A stretch of DNA of 64,000 nucleotides. Origin: an uncultured Lachnospiraceae bacterium (GTDB taxonomy: Bacteria > Bacillota > Clostridia > Lachnospirales > Lachnospiraceae). Below the pieces are notes generated by a model that was given only the letters and a program-made list of their open reading frames with translations, had not been told where the DNA came from and ran no database searches. The stretch covers positions 90,748-154,747 of the forward strand of contig CABSCP010000004.1 in the NCBI GenBank assembly GCA_902476265.1, read 5' to 3'. The position numbers and the translations under genes are program-made. Each line of letters opens with the position of its first letter. Positions within the stretch are counted from its first letter, which is position 1. Shown here piece after piece: positions 23,849 through 31,944 of this stretch.

Positions 23849-24519
23849 ACCAGATACCCTTGTCTGTGTTTCGTTTTAATAAAGCTGTTCAGACCAATAG
23901 ACGCCAGTTTTTCACGAATGCGGTTTATATTGACGCTCAGCGCATTATCGTCAACATAAAGCTGATTGTCCCAGAGAAAATCAACAATATCGCTGCGGGG
24001 ACATATCTTTCCTGCATTCTTAAAAAGATAGTAGAGAATTTTCAACTCGTTTTTTGTCAATTCTGCTTTCTGCCCGTTGTACTCTATTAAACTGCTTTCC
24101 AAATGCAGGACTGCGCCATTCCATGTAAGTATCTCGGCTTGCCCGCAAGGATACGCCCGCCGCAACAGAGCCGCAATTTTGGCCAGCAAAATCGCTGTGT
24201 TATAAGGTTTCGTGATAAATGCGTCCCCGCCCAGCATAATACTGTTCAATTCGTCCATATCCGTATTGCTGCTCGTCACGAACACAATGGGCAGATCAGA
24301 AAAGGTTCGAATTTGTGAACATATTTCAAATCCGCTGCTTCCCGGCAGTTTTATATCCAATAAGACTAGATGAGGCAAAAAAGCCTTAAACTGCTCGATT
24401 ACCGCTGAAAAATCGGTAACTGCAAAAACCTCATACCCATTACCTGACAAGAGGTTTTTTAACTGTGTTTGTATGGTAAAATCATCTTCGATAATCAATA
24501 TTCGCTGCTTCATCCGCAT
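23845..24519 (-). CDS. BceR-like OmpR-family response regulator
   Basis: 224 residues. Receiver (IIEDDFTIQ, LVLLDIKLPGSSG, TKPYNTAILLAKI) and winged helix (ELTKNELKILYYLFKNAGKICPRSDIV, SVNINRIREKLASIG). AAAGGA precedes ATG 24519 closely; the ATG at 24513 (MKQRILIIEDD) has better spacing and may be the true start. First gene of the four-gene regulator-kinase-ATPase-permease operon, expected to control the transporter genes. Confidence 0.92.
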   Translation of the reverse strand: MRMKQRILIIEDDFTIQTQLKNLLSGNGYEVFAVTDFSAVIEQFKAFLPHLVLLDIKLPGSSGFEICSQIRTFSDLPIVFVTSSNTDMDELNSIMLGGDAFITKPYNTAILLAKIAALLRRAYPCGQAEILTWNGAVLHLESSLIEYNGQKAELTKNELKILYYLFKNAGKICPRSDIVDFLWDNQLYVDDNALSVNINRIREKLASIGLNSFIKTKHRQGYLV

Positions 24520-24723
24520 ATTTCCTTTAAAAATACCGGTTCCTTATACTTGTCAAATAATCCCATATCATTCTCCCTCACTCTCATGTACAAACTAAAA
24601 ATTATTTAAAATAACAGGCAGTCAATCTTTTTCAAATTAACCGCCTGTATCATATCACATTTCTAATAGTCTGCTCAAATTTTCCGTATGCTGACCGTCT
24701 TCTGTAATGATTCTACCACGTTC

Positions 24724-25317
24724 CTATTCGTTATGCAACGCAAACCCCTCTCCCCGATACACCCTCACCGGATTTCCTCTGATGATTCTGTTATGCTCCT
24801 TCCATGCTTCGTCCTTCTGCTGTGCCTCCGCCCGGTCTTCCAGTTCCTCTAATCGGGCATTCAACTTTTCCAATGCCCTCTGTTTGTTCCGGTACTGGCT
24901 CCGTTCCTCTGTGGAAACAACTGAAATGCCGGTAGGGATATGGATGATCCGCACGCCTGTCTCCACCTTGTTCACATTCTGGCCGCCATTCCCCCCGCAA
25001 TGGAATTTTTCGATTCTGTAATCTCCCTCTTTGGGAATTACTTTTCTCTCGGGCAGAATGCTCACATCCACAAACCAGTTTTTCCGTTTCTGTCCGGGCC
25101 TAAACGGGCTCTGGCAAATCCACTGCACCGTCCCCTCCAGGCCGCTCAGATCGGCATCTGTAATAAAGGTTATGGATTCATAACAATTCTTTTTTCTTCC
25201 CGGTTTTTCTGTTATCTTCTCTGCATCAGGATATTCTTTCTGCAGTGCTGCGAATAATTTTCCCACCGCCAGCTGACATTCTTCCGGTCCCTGGCCGCTG
25301 CTGATCTGTACCACCAT
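24724..25317 (-). CDS. prfH: Peptide chain release factor H (PrfH)
   Basis: 197 residues. Contains the catalytic GGQ at 111-113 in HCGGNGGQNVNKVETGVRI but lacks the stop-codon-reading domain of RF1/RF2, as expected for PrfH. The C-terminal basic helix (RALEKLNARLEELEDRAEAQ) matches the family. PrfH is known to rescue ribosomes whose decoding centre has been damaged and is typically encoded with RtcB. Here it starts 4 bp after the rtcB stop and shares its leader and promoter. Confidence 0.93.
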   Translation of the reverse strand: MVVQISSGQGPEECQLAVGKLFAALQKEYPDAEKITEKPGRKKNCYESITFITDADLSGLEGTVQWICQSPFRPGQKRKNWFVDVSILPERKVIPKEGDYRIEKFHCGGNGGQNVNKVETGVRIIHIPTGISVVSTEERSQYRNKQRALEKLNARLEELEDRAEAQQKDEAWKEHNRIIRGNPVRVYRGEGFALHNE

Positions 25318-25321
25318 TTTT

Positions 25322-26431
25322 TCAACCTCCTGCCTTAAAATTATAAACCGGCTTCATAATCCTGCAGATTTCCATGGTTTCCTGTGTGGCTTTCACAATT
25401 TCATCCATGCTGCGGTAGGCAAAAGGCGCTTCATCCAGGGTCTCTTTTCCGATACAGCTGGTATAAATACCTTTCATTTCTTTTTTGAAATCCGATACCG
25501 TATAGTGTTCTTTTACCTGGTCCCGCCGGAAAATGCGTCCGGAACCATGAGGCGCCGATTCATTCCAGTCCAAATTTCCTTTGCCGGTGCAAAGCAGCAT
25601 CCCCTCTTTCATATTGATGGGGACCAGAATCTGCTCTCCTTTTCCGGCAGAAACAGCGCCTTTACGGAGAATCTTTCTGCCATCCGACAATGTTCCCACA
25701 TAGTTATGTACTGTCTCGATCTGTTCCGATACCTTCCATTTCATTCCTCTGCAGATCTCATCCAGGATACAGGCCCTGTTTAACGCCGCATAATCCTGTA
25801 CGATCCGCATGTCATAAAGATAGTCCTCCAGCTGCTGCCCTTCCAGATAACTGAGGGGATGGGGGATTCCCTTTTCCCGGCAGTTCTGTCCTGCAAGATT
25901 CTGGTAATATTCCGTCACCTCTACGCCCAAATGCCGGCTGCCGGAATGGACTGTCAGATACAGTTTTCCTTCTTCATCGGCATCCACTTCGATAAAATGA
26001 TTGCCGCCGCCCAGAGTGCCGATGCTGCAAACGGCTTTTTTATAATTGATATGGGCAGCGCATTTCAACGCGTCCAGTTCCGCTTCCTCCTGGCAGCGGT
26101 GCGGTTCTTTTCTGATCCCATAACCGGAAGGCACACGCTCTCTGATCACGCTGTCAAGCTGTTTTCCTTCCACCCTTTTTGCTTTTATCACCCGACAGGA
26201 CATCCCACAGCCGATGTCCCCGCCCAGAAGATAGGGAATCAGTCTAGCCCCTACCGTCATGGTAAGTCCCACCGTCCCCACTTTTCCGGGGTGGATATCC
26301 GGCATGGCACGGATCTGACTGTCCCTGGCAATTTCATTGTCGCACAGCATTTGTATCTGTGCTATGGCATACTCTTCCACATTGTCTGAAAATATTTTTG
26401 CTCCCGCAAATTTTCCTTTTACTGTTTTCAT
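25322..26431 (-). CDS. rtcB: RtcB-family RNA ligase (PrfH-linked type)
   Basis: 369 residues from ATG 26431 (AAAGGAATG upstream; an in-frame extension to 26461 runs through the terminator hairpin). Metal and guanylate site motifs are present: MPDIHPGKVGTVGLT, GGDIGCGMSC, LGGGNHFIE, TVHSGSRHLG, PHGSGR. RtcB joins 2',3'-cyclic phosphate or 3'-phosphate ends to 5'-OH ends using GTP and Mn2+. Shorter than E. coli RtcB (about 408), in line with the PrfH-associated branch, which is thought to reseal cleaved 16S rRNA. Preceded by an attenuator-like leader. Confidence 0.93.
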   Translation of the reverse strand: MKTVKGKFAGAKIFSDNVEEYAIAQIQMLCDNEIARDSQIRAMPDIHPGKVGTVGLTMTVGARLIPYLLGGDIGCGMSCRVIKAKRVEGKQLDSVIRERVPSGYGIRKEPHRCQEEAELDALKCAAHINYKKAVCSIGTLGGGNHFIEVDADEEGKLYLTVHSGSRHLGVEVTEYYQNLAGQNCREKGIPHPLSYLEGQQLEDYLYDMRIVQDYAALNRACILDEICRGMKWKVSEQIETVHNYVGTLSDGRKILRKGAVSAGKGEQILVPINMKEGMLLCTGKGNLDWNESAPHGSGRIFRRDQVKEHYTVSDFKKEMKGIYTSCIGKETLDEAPFAYRSMDEIVKATQETMEICRIMKPVYNFKAGG

Positions 26432-26459
26432 CAAACATTCCTTTTCTAAAAATGGGCGC

Positions 26460-26485
26460 AAAAAAGCACCTCAACAAAGAGGTGC
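26460..26485 (-). terminator. Leader terminator (attenuator) of rtcB-prfH
   Basis: On the minus strand GCACCTC-TTTGTT-GAGGTGC followed by six T. It lies between the leader ORF stop (26514) and the rtcB start codon (26431), so unless it is overridden it would stop transcription before rtcB. Confidence 0.78.
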
Positions 26486-26513
26486 CACGTTTTTCCTTTT
26501 CGATCTGCTGATC

Positions 26514-26606
26514 TTACATCCCGTCAAAATATTGAAAAGAAAGACGACTGCGCCTTTTGTCTGTATTGTTCTTTATCAAATTAATACCATACATTCTGCT
26601 TAACAT
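26514..26606 (-). CDS. Leader peptide upstream of rtcB
   Basis: 30-residue ORF MLSRMYGINLIKNNTDKRRS... ending FQYFDGM, with a near-perfect AAAGGAGG ribosome binding site 9 nt before ATG 26606, standing about 40 nt downstream of a good promoter and 29 nt upstream of the terminator stem. The composition is basic (KRRSR) with no run of a single amino acid that would point to one tRNA. The strong initiation signal and its placement suggest that its translation controls read-through into rtcB-prfH. Could alternatively be a tiny functional protein. Confidence 0.65.
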   Translation of the reverse strand: MLSRMYGINLIKNNTDKRRSRLSFQYFDGM

Positions 26607-26652
26607 GGCAATCATCCTCCTTTCTTTGTTTTCGTTTTATGGTTACATGGAG

Positions 26653-26681
26653 AAGATAACACAAATTCTGCAGGCTGGCAA
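26653..26681 (-). promoter_or_regulatory. SigA-type promoter of the rtcB-prfH operon
   Basis: -35 TTGCCA (26681-26676) and -10 TATCTT (26658-26653) separated by exactly 17 bp on the minus strand, preceded by an A/T-rich stretch. Predicted start near 26646, 40 nt before the leader ATG. No sign of the sigma-54 promoter used for rtcBA in E. coli. Confidence 0.7.
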
Positions 26682-26732
26682 CTAATTTTTATCATTTTTC
26701 TGATTTATGTAACTTTCCTAGCCTGCCCGCCT

Positions 26733-27512
26733 TCACTTAATGATATCTAAAAACAGTTTATTCAGCAAATTCCAGTCCCTATTTCTGTCATCTTCCATGG
26801 AATCTGTTATTTTCTTAAAATAATCCAGATGATTCACAATATATTCATTAAGGTTATCGATACGCATTCCCTTTTCAGATTCGTTCATCACCATTTTCTT
26901 TTTCAAAAGGTCTTCTACCGTATCCTTCATACTGTCTTCCAACATTTCGTCAACCAGATTCTGAAAAAGCACCGGTGGTGGACATTGCTTCTCTTCTATC
27001 CATTTACATGCAAGAATCGGCCGCAACACATAAAAATATTTCTTGTATTTCACCATATCTTCCTTCAGATAATCATGATAGTTTTTATTCGCTGTTCCAT
27101 AATAATGATACATAGCCGACTTACAGGAAAAATATTTTTCTGCCACTTCCTTCCCTTGTTCCCATTCCGGAGTGGTATGATAAATGATCGGTGAGTTGGC
27201 CCATTCATACATTGTTGCATTGGATTTATGAAAATGCTGCAGTACTTTGCAGATATCCCATCCGTTGATATCCAATATCTCATTTAGCTCCCAGTCAATG
27301 ATATCCTTTTTGGGCTGTAGTCCAAGATAATATTCCATAGGATGCGCATAAATAAAACGCACATCATAATCGCTGTCCGGAGATGCGAATCCCCATGCTC
27401 TGCTCCCGGACTCAACAGCATGCAGTATTCTGATATTCTCTTTTTCTTCAATTTCTTTCAGCTTTTCTTTCACCGTTTTTTCCATGCAAGATTCCTGATT
27501 CCTACCGTTCAT
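26733..27512 (-). CDS. RlaP/YcgL-type nucleotidyltransferase 1
   Basis: 259 residues. Polymerase-beta-type active site ESGSRAWGFASPDSDYDVRFIY: the GS box and the D-x-D pair, in the form typical of the RlaP family (PF10127), a group proposed to act on RNA ends in repair operons. Rest is helical (MKDTVEDLLKKK, NLNEYIVNHLDYFKK). Its ATG overlaps the stop of the second nucleotidyltransferase (ATGA). An alternative start is ATG 27485 (MEKTVKEKLKEI). Last gene of a three-gene operon and 50 bp upstream of the rtcB promoter region. Substrate unknown. Confidence 0.85.
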   Translation of the reverse strand: MNGRNQESCMEKTVKEKLKEIEEKENIRILHAVESGSRAWGFASPDSDYDVRFIYAHPMEYYLGLQPKKDIIDWELNEILDINGWDICKVLQHFHKSNATMYEWANSPIIYHTTPEWEQGKEVAEKYFSCKSAMYHYYGTANKNYHDYLKEDMVKYKKYFYVLRPILACKWIEEKQCPPPVLFQNLVDEMLEDSMKDTVEDLLKKKMVMNESEKGMRIDNLNEYIVNHLDYFKKITDSMEDDRNRDWNLLNKLFLDIIK

Positions 27513-28528
27513 CCCATTACCACCTTCTCATTTACAGACATCACAAATTTTTGAACGGCTTCCATATCCGGCTCATCAGGAAGCTTAGTGTTCTTTGCTG
27601 CCTCATTCAATTTTTTCTCATAATCCGATACAATTTCATAAAACTCTTCCGAAAAATTCCCATCCGGCTTTTGGTAATCACCTCTGCGGATACTGCGAAG
27701 CAGTTCCTGCTCCTTTGCGCGATAAGTAATAATTTCCCCCTGTTCCAGAATATCAATCGCCATCATGAACAGCCTCACCAAATGCATGGCATGTTTATTA
27801 AGATGATTGTCATCCTTTTTCTTATTTCTTTTTCCAACCTTATCGAAATCCTTTACGATACAATTCATTTCATTCCACATACCATTATAATCCCGAAGTG
27901 GATAATGCGTCAGACTTACATCCATAAATATTTCCTGATCCAATTCAGGGTTTACAGCCTGATCCAAATAAACTTTTACAGCTCCCTGCGCAAAATGAGC
28001 ATATCGCCTGTTAAAATCGTACATGGCATTTTTTACAGAGTTAAAAATATGCTGTTCTTTTTCACTTTGGCGGCAGGCATCTCTGGCCAGCGCATTTTGC
28101 AGCCGTCGCAACTGCGCATCCGCATATCCTCCAAAAGACTGTATCGCTCTTTTGGAAAGGAACATGGATCTGTTTTCGAGCAGGCTTCTTCCAATTTCAT
28201 TGAGATACAGATAATGTTCCCGATTTAATCCGAGCAATTCTATGGTATTGGGATTACAGCTCAAAAGCAGCGCTATTACCTTATTAAAGGTATAGATTGT
28301 AGTATCCGTATTCTCATCCACGTATTGTTCATACTTCGTTAATCCGATCAAATCTGACTTTCGGTTCAGCGTTATTCCGCGAATATCAATATCACTGTTT
28401 TCATAGTTAGTTCCGTAGGAATAGCTCCCTGCCAGTCCGAGCAGAATAATGTTGTTTCCAAGATGTTCATCTGTTTTTAAAAAATGATAATCCTGACCTT
28501 TTAAAATTTCTGCATAGTTCAAATTCAT
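27509..28528 (-). CDS. RlaP-like nucleotidyltransferase 2
   Basis: 339 residues. Active site GLAGSYSYGTNYENSDIDIRGI with the GS box and D-x-D; the fold continues LIGLTKYEQYVDENTDTTIYTFNKVIALL, a third acidic position likely in the strand around DTTIYTF. Downstream is a long helical domain (HLNKHAMHLVRLFMMAIDILEQGEIITY). Same superfamily as the next gene but clearly diverged, so the operon holds two different nucleotidyltransferases. It overlaps both neighbours by 4 bp. Confidence 0.85.
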   Translation of the reverse strand: MNLNYAEILKGQDYHFLKTDEHLGNNIILLGLAGSYSYGTNYENSDIDIRGITLNRKSDLIGLTKYEQYVDENTDTTIYTFNKVIALLLSCNPNTIELLGLNREHYLYLNEIGRSLLENRSMFLSKRAIQSFGGYADAQLRRLQNALARDACRQSEKEQHIFNSVKNAMYDFNRRYAHFAQGAVKVYLDQAVNPELDQEIFMDVSLTHYPLRDYNGMWNEMNCIVKDFDKVGKRNKKKDDNHLNKHAMHLVRLFMMAIDILEQGEIITYRAKEQELLRSIRRGDYQKPDGNFSEEFYEIVSDYEKKLNEAAKNTKLPDEPDMEAVQKFVMSVNEKVVMG

Positions 28529-30561
28529 ATTATTTTCCTGTCAAAAGCCAGAAATTTTTCCAATATATCCAAAATCTCCAGTTCTCTTCCTGCTTCTTTT
28601 TTTATTTTCTGCAGTTCCCTCTTTCTCTGTTCACTCCATTTTTTATCCGGAGGCAGTTCCAGTAAAGAATACAGAGCCTGCTGCATTTTCCAGGGCAGTT
28701 CATAAATCTGTTCTCTACCATCCAGTTCTTCTGTCGTCACATCTACCTCTTCATCGACTGCAACCAAAAACGGCTCCTTTTTCATCAGGCGGGAAGCCTC
28801 CATACGGTTGTGCCCTTTCAGACAGGCGATGGGTGTTTCCAGCCAGCATTTTGCCATACTCTTCCAAATCATTGCCAAAAGCAGCTTATTTTCAGGCGCT
28901 TCCGGTTCCTCGAAAAAATTTTCCTCAATGTAAAAAAGAATTTCATCCAGTTCCATTCCAGAGATAGTAAACAGATATAACTCCGGCAGCAGCTGATCCA
29001 ACTCTTCTTCATATACCACTTTCAACGCGTTCAGCAACTCTGCCAATTCATCCCAGACCGGTACGAAGCCGGCGATTCCTTCTTTCCACTTCAAAAGCCT
29101 GCGGTTTTTAAAGTCCGCATAATCCAGCTCCTGCCCATACTCATTCCTTTGATTAAATATTTCATTCACATTCAGGTCTTTTATTGCCGCAAAGGGTACC
29201 TGTACGCCATAAATCAGACCTTCCCCCGCGGTGTAATCTCCATAAAGAGTTCCGTCAAGATATAAATATCGCATCAGCTCTTCATAGGAAATGGGACCGA
29301 AAGCTTTCTGATACTTGGCATGAAGCACCGGAAGCTCCATCAGGCCATAGCTCTTCATCAGGTATTGAATACCTTCGGTGATCAGTTTTTTTGTTCCATA
29401 AAAGCGAGGCAGCCCTGCAGTTTTCAAAAAACGGATAAATGCTTCCGCTCCCTCCGCCGTGATAATCTCCATTCTGGTCTTACCGTTTTCTTTTATAACA
29501 TGAGCGTCCAAAAGCCCCCAGGCACATAACATTACCACACTTTTTCCCCGAAGATAAGGCAGTCTTTCCCCCTGCTTTGCCTCTACACATATCTGATAAT
29601 CTTTCACCGTATCTTCATCAAATATAATCAGATACCAGGATGGATTTTCTTGCAGCGCTGCCAGAATGGCTCCCTTTGCTTTCTGTTTCCTTCTTTTTTC
29701 TTCCATGGGAAGCATCATATATTTTTGATAATCCAGAATCAGCTGCTCCGACGCCTGTTCCAAAAGTTCCGATTGGGTAACGCTGCCGCCGCATTTGAAA
29801 AAGACGTAATCCGGATCCTCCGGTTCTATTTCTGTTTTTCCGGTATCAAAATCAAAAGCAAGCTGTCCCCCCTGCTCCGCCGGATTTTCTTCTTTTCGCA
29901 CCATTTCCGCCTTTTCACAAAAATCCCGGATTTTTTCTATTTTCTGATCCAGGGCCGATTTCTTTTTTTGATTCTGAATCGTTTGCTTCTTTCCCGTGGT
30001 CTTCTGCAGATTCTTAAACAGCTTTTTCATCAGTTTTTCTGTTTCCTGCAGGTTTAAAAAATCTTCCTCTCCAGCCACAGGTTCTACGGGGGTACATATG
30101 CAGTATTCCTTCAGCCTCTCATTCACTGCTTCCATGTCATAGGCTTCCGTACTTTCCTTCCCGCCCCAGACACCACCACTGTCCTCTTCAAAATTATTAC
30201 CCTTAAACTTTACTACCTGGGGATAACGTTCTTCATAATCTTCCAGTTCTTTTTCCAGCACGATTTTATGCTGCCAGTCATCTCCGTAATCATAGGTATA
30301 GCGAATCCAGCCGCCTTTCAAATAATTATCCGCCGCCGTTTCGTTTTCGTCCAAATCTGCATAGTCATGGTACTCTGTATTGCCCACAGTGTCTATGCAA
30401 TGTTGGAATGTGAAATCATGCATATGATAATCATCCCATCCAAAAGCAATCTGCAGAATCCCATGCAGATCCGCAAAGGACAGTTTGTTGGGTAAAAGAA
30501 GTCTCCTCCACATGGGTGGCTTCGTTCCCTCCATTGTCACTTTTATCTGATATCCCGGCAT
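28525..30561 (-). CDS. PRiA4b ORF-3-like protein, long form
   Basis: 678 residues. The N-terminal about 170 residues are a PRiA4_ORF3 (PF07929) domain: YQIKVTMEGTKPPMWRRLLLP, LHGILQIAFGWDDYHMHDFTF, YDYGDDWQHKIVLE. A charged linker (about 180-250) leads to a 400-residue mostly helical region without a family I recognise. The molecular role of the domain is unknown; it is common on plasmids and accessory islands. First gene of the operon with the two nucleotidyltransferases, coupled by a 4-bp overlap, so it is presumably part of the same RNA-related process. Confidence 0.78.
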   Translation of the reverse strand: MPGYQIKVTMEGTKPPMWRRLLLPNKLSFADLHGILQIAFGWDDYHMHDFTFQHCIDTVGNTEYHDYADLDENETAADNYLKGGWIRYTYDYGDDWQHKIVLEKELEDYEERYPQVVKFKGNNFEEDSGGVWGGKESTEAYDMEAVNERLKEYCICTPVEPVAGEEDFLNLQETEKLMKKLFKNLQKTTGKKQTIQNQKKKSALDQKIEKIRDFCEKAEMVRKEENPAEQGGQLAFDFDTGKTEIEPEDPDYVFFKCGGSVTQSELLEQASEQLILDYQKYMMLPMEEKRRKQKAKGAILAALQENPSWYLIIFDEDTVKDYQICVEAKQGERLPYLRGKSVVMLCAWGLLDAHVIKENGKTRMEIITAEGAEAFIRFLKTAGLPRFYGTKKLITEGIQYLMKSYGLMELPVLHAKYQKAFGPISYEELMRYLYLDGTLYGDYTAGEGLIYGVQVPFAAIKDLNVNEIFNQRNEYGQELDYADFKNRRLLKWKEGIAGFVPVWDELAELLNALKVVYEEELDQLLPELYLFTISGMELDEILFYIEENFFEEPEAPENKLLLAMIWKSMAKCWLETPIACLKGHNRMEASRLMKKEPFLVAVDEEVDVTTEELDGREQIYELPWKMQQALYSLLELPPDKKWSEQRKRELQKIKKEAGRELEILDILEKFLAFDRKII

Positions 30562-30711
30562 CTTTTTCTCCTATACTTTTTAAATTTTATCACCACTGCT
30601 ATCTTTTCCGCAGCATTTCTTACATTTTTTCCGCTTCCCATATTATGTCTCTGTTCGAGCCGCCCTTTCGAGTAATGGCTTCAGAAGGTACGATACACAT
30701 CAATCTCTTTG

Positions 30712-31149
30712 AAAATTCAGTCTGCCGCCACTGAGGTCAGTGACCACATGTGGGTTGGGCGTATCTTATGTGACACAAAATTCAATCCACACTGCCCTCG
30801 CGGGCAGTGACACAGATCGAAGAAAATACAAATGCATTTAAGAAATTTCAATCCACACCGCCCTCGCGGGCAGTGACGGTGACAATAGATGATTTCGCCC
30901 TGGACGGACTGATTTCAATCCACACCGCCCTCGCGGGCAGTGACTACGGAACAGGTAAAAAAGATAGCACAACAAGCCGATTTCAATCTACACCGCCCTC
31001 GCGGGCAGTGACGAAAACCTGATGAAAGAATAAACCAGGCGCAGAAGAATTTCAATCTACACCGCCCTCGCGGGCAGTGACTCAATTATTCATAAATTGG
31101 CCGATTAAGGCAAGGAATTTCAATCTACACCGCCCTCGCGGGCAGTGAC
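30712..31149 (-). CRISPR. Orphan type I-C-like CRISPR array, 6 repeats plus one degenerate
   Basis: 33-nt repeats at 30779, 30845, 30912, 30980, 31049 and 31117 (starts), plus a degenerate copy at 30712-30744. On the minus strand the repeat starts GTCACTGCCCGCGAGGGC and ends GTGGATTGAAAT or GTAGATTGAAAT, the type I-C style with an internal GC stem (GCCC ... GGGC). Spacers are 33-36 nt. Repeats at 30845 and 30912 carry ATCC, those at 30980-31117 carry ATCT. The degenerate and variant repeats are at the low-coordinate end, so the leader is on the right and transcription is leftward. There are no cas genes in the window. Confidence 0.93.
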
Positions 31150-31330
31150 AGCAAAAGCATCTAATTCTTTGCCCTTTTCCTCAAATGCCTTTATCTATAT
31201 TTTACATTTTTTCCCATATAAAGCAATATCACATCTTTTAAAAGCTTCTTATTTTCACTATTTTGGCAACTTTTACAGGTGCGAATCCCCCGGGGTTTTC
31301 ATGTTCACTACCGATTCGCACCACACTCCT
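31150..31330 (-). promoter_or_regulatory. CRISPR leader region
   Basis: AT-rich stretch next to the newest repeat, followed by an inverted repeat GGTGCGAATC (31278-31287) / GATTCGCACC (31313-31322) around a GC-rich CCCCCGGGG. From memory, similar GTGCGAA hairpins lie between cas2 and the array in type I-C loci. No cas2 or other cas gene remains to the right. Confidence 0.6.
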
Positions 31331-31554
31331 ATCATTCAATTTCTCCGGAAACCTTGTCCGTCAAAATCTGATGGAAAGCCATTGGCAGCCCTTCCCGTTC
31401 ACACTGCCTGATGCGTCTTCCGCAGTCACCATAATAAACGTGAGGCGCCATCAACGGACAGGGGAAACCACGTTGCAAACAGTGTGCTTTCCCTTATCTG
31501 ACCGTGTGTTCCCTTGCCCGCTCACAGGATTGGACAATTCCGTTTTGGATTTTT
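31331..31554. other. Gap between CRISPR leader and MazG-like gene
   Basis: No credible gene. A 39-codon minus-strand frame (MAPHVYYGDCGRRIRQ...) ends just before the leader hairpin, but has no ribosome binding site and no family. The GTGTGCTTTCCC and CCGTGTGTTCCCTTGCCC words around 31480-31520 are repeats of low significance. This could be where the cas operon was lost. Confidence 0.4.
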
Positions 31555-31887
31555 TTATTTCGCTTTTTCCACCGGATACTTCCTCGCATTTTTTTCAATC
31601 TTATCCTCCAGTATCTCTTTCAGATCCAGATGATACATCTGCGCAAACCGCAGGGTAAAAAACAGGACATCCGCCAGTTCTTCCCCGACATGTACCCTCT
31701 GCGGCCCTTCCTGCATGATCAGCTCCATGTCCTTCTGATCTTTAAATCGGAAAATATCAAGCAATTCATTCGCTTCGGTTGAAATTCCTATCGCCAGATC
31801 TTTTGGATTATGAGACTGATTCCAATCCCGTTCTTCACAAAAATTCCTGACCATTCCGATCAATTCTGCCACTGTATATTCTTCCAT
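31555..31887 (-). CDS. MazG-like nucleotide pyrophosphohydrolase
   Basis: 110 residues, a single MazG/dCTPP1-type domain: EANELLDIFRF and EELADVLFFTLRFA supply the EExx/ExxD metal ligands, and KIEKNARKYP is the conserved end. Members hydrolyse (non-canonical) dNTPs to dNMP and pyrophosphate, so it may clean the nucleotide pool. Stands alone between the CRISPR leader and an aldo/keto reductase on the same strand. Confidence 0.9.
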   Translation of the reverse strand: MEEYTVAELIGMVRNFCEERDWNQSHNPKDLAIGISTEANELLDIFRFKDQKDMELIMQEGPQRVHVGEELADVLFFTLRFAQMYHLDLKEILEDKIEKNARKYPVEKAK

Positions 31888-31944
31888 CGTTTCCCTGCTT
31901 TCCTATTTCACGGCCCATAGCCGTTCTGTTTTGCTTTTCAAATT

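Noticed and set aside
30807..31022. Plus-strand open frame with repeated FQSTPPSRAVT
   Set aside because: It is a translation of the CRISPR repeats and spacers, not a gene.
31370..31490. Possible cas2 or cas4 remnant right of the CRISPR leader
   Set aside because: A 39-codon frame (MAPHVYYGDCG...) has no resemblance to Cas proteins that I can defend.
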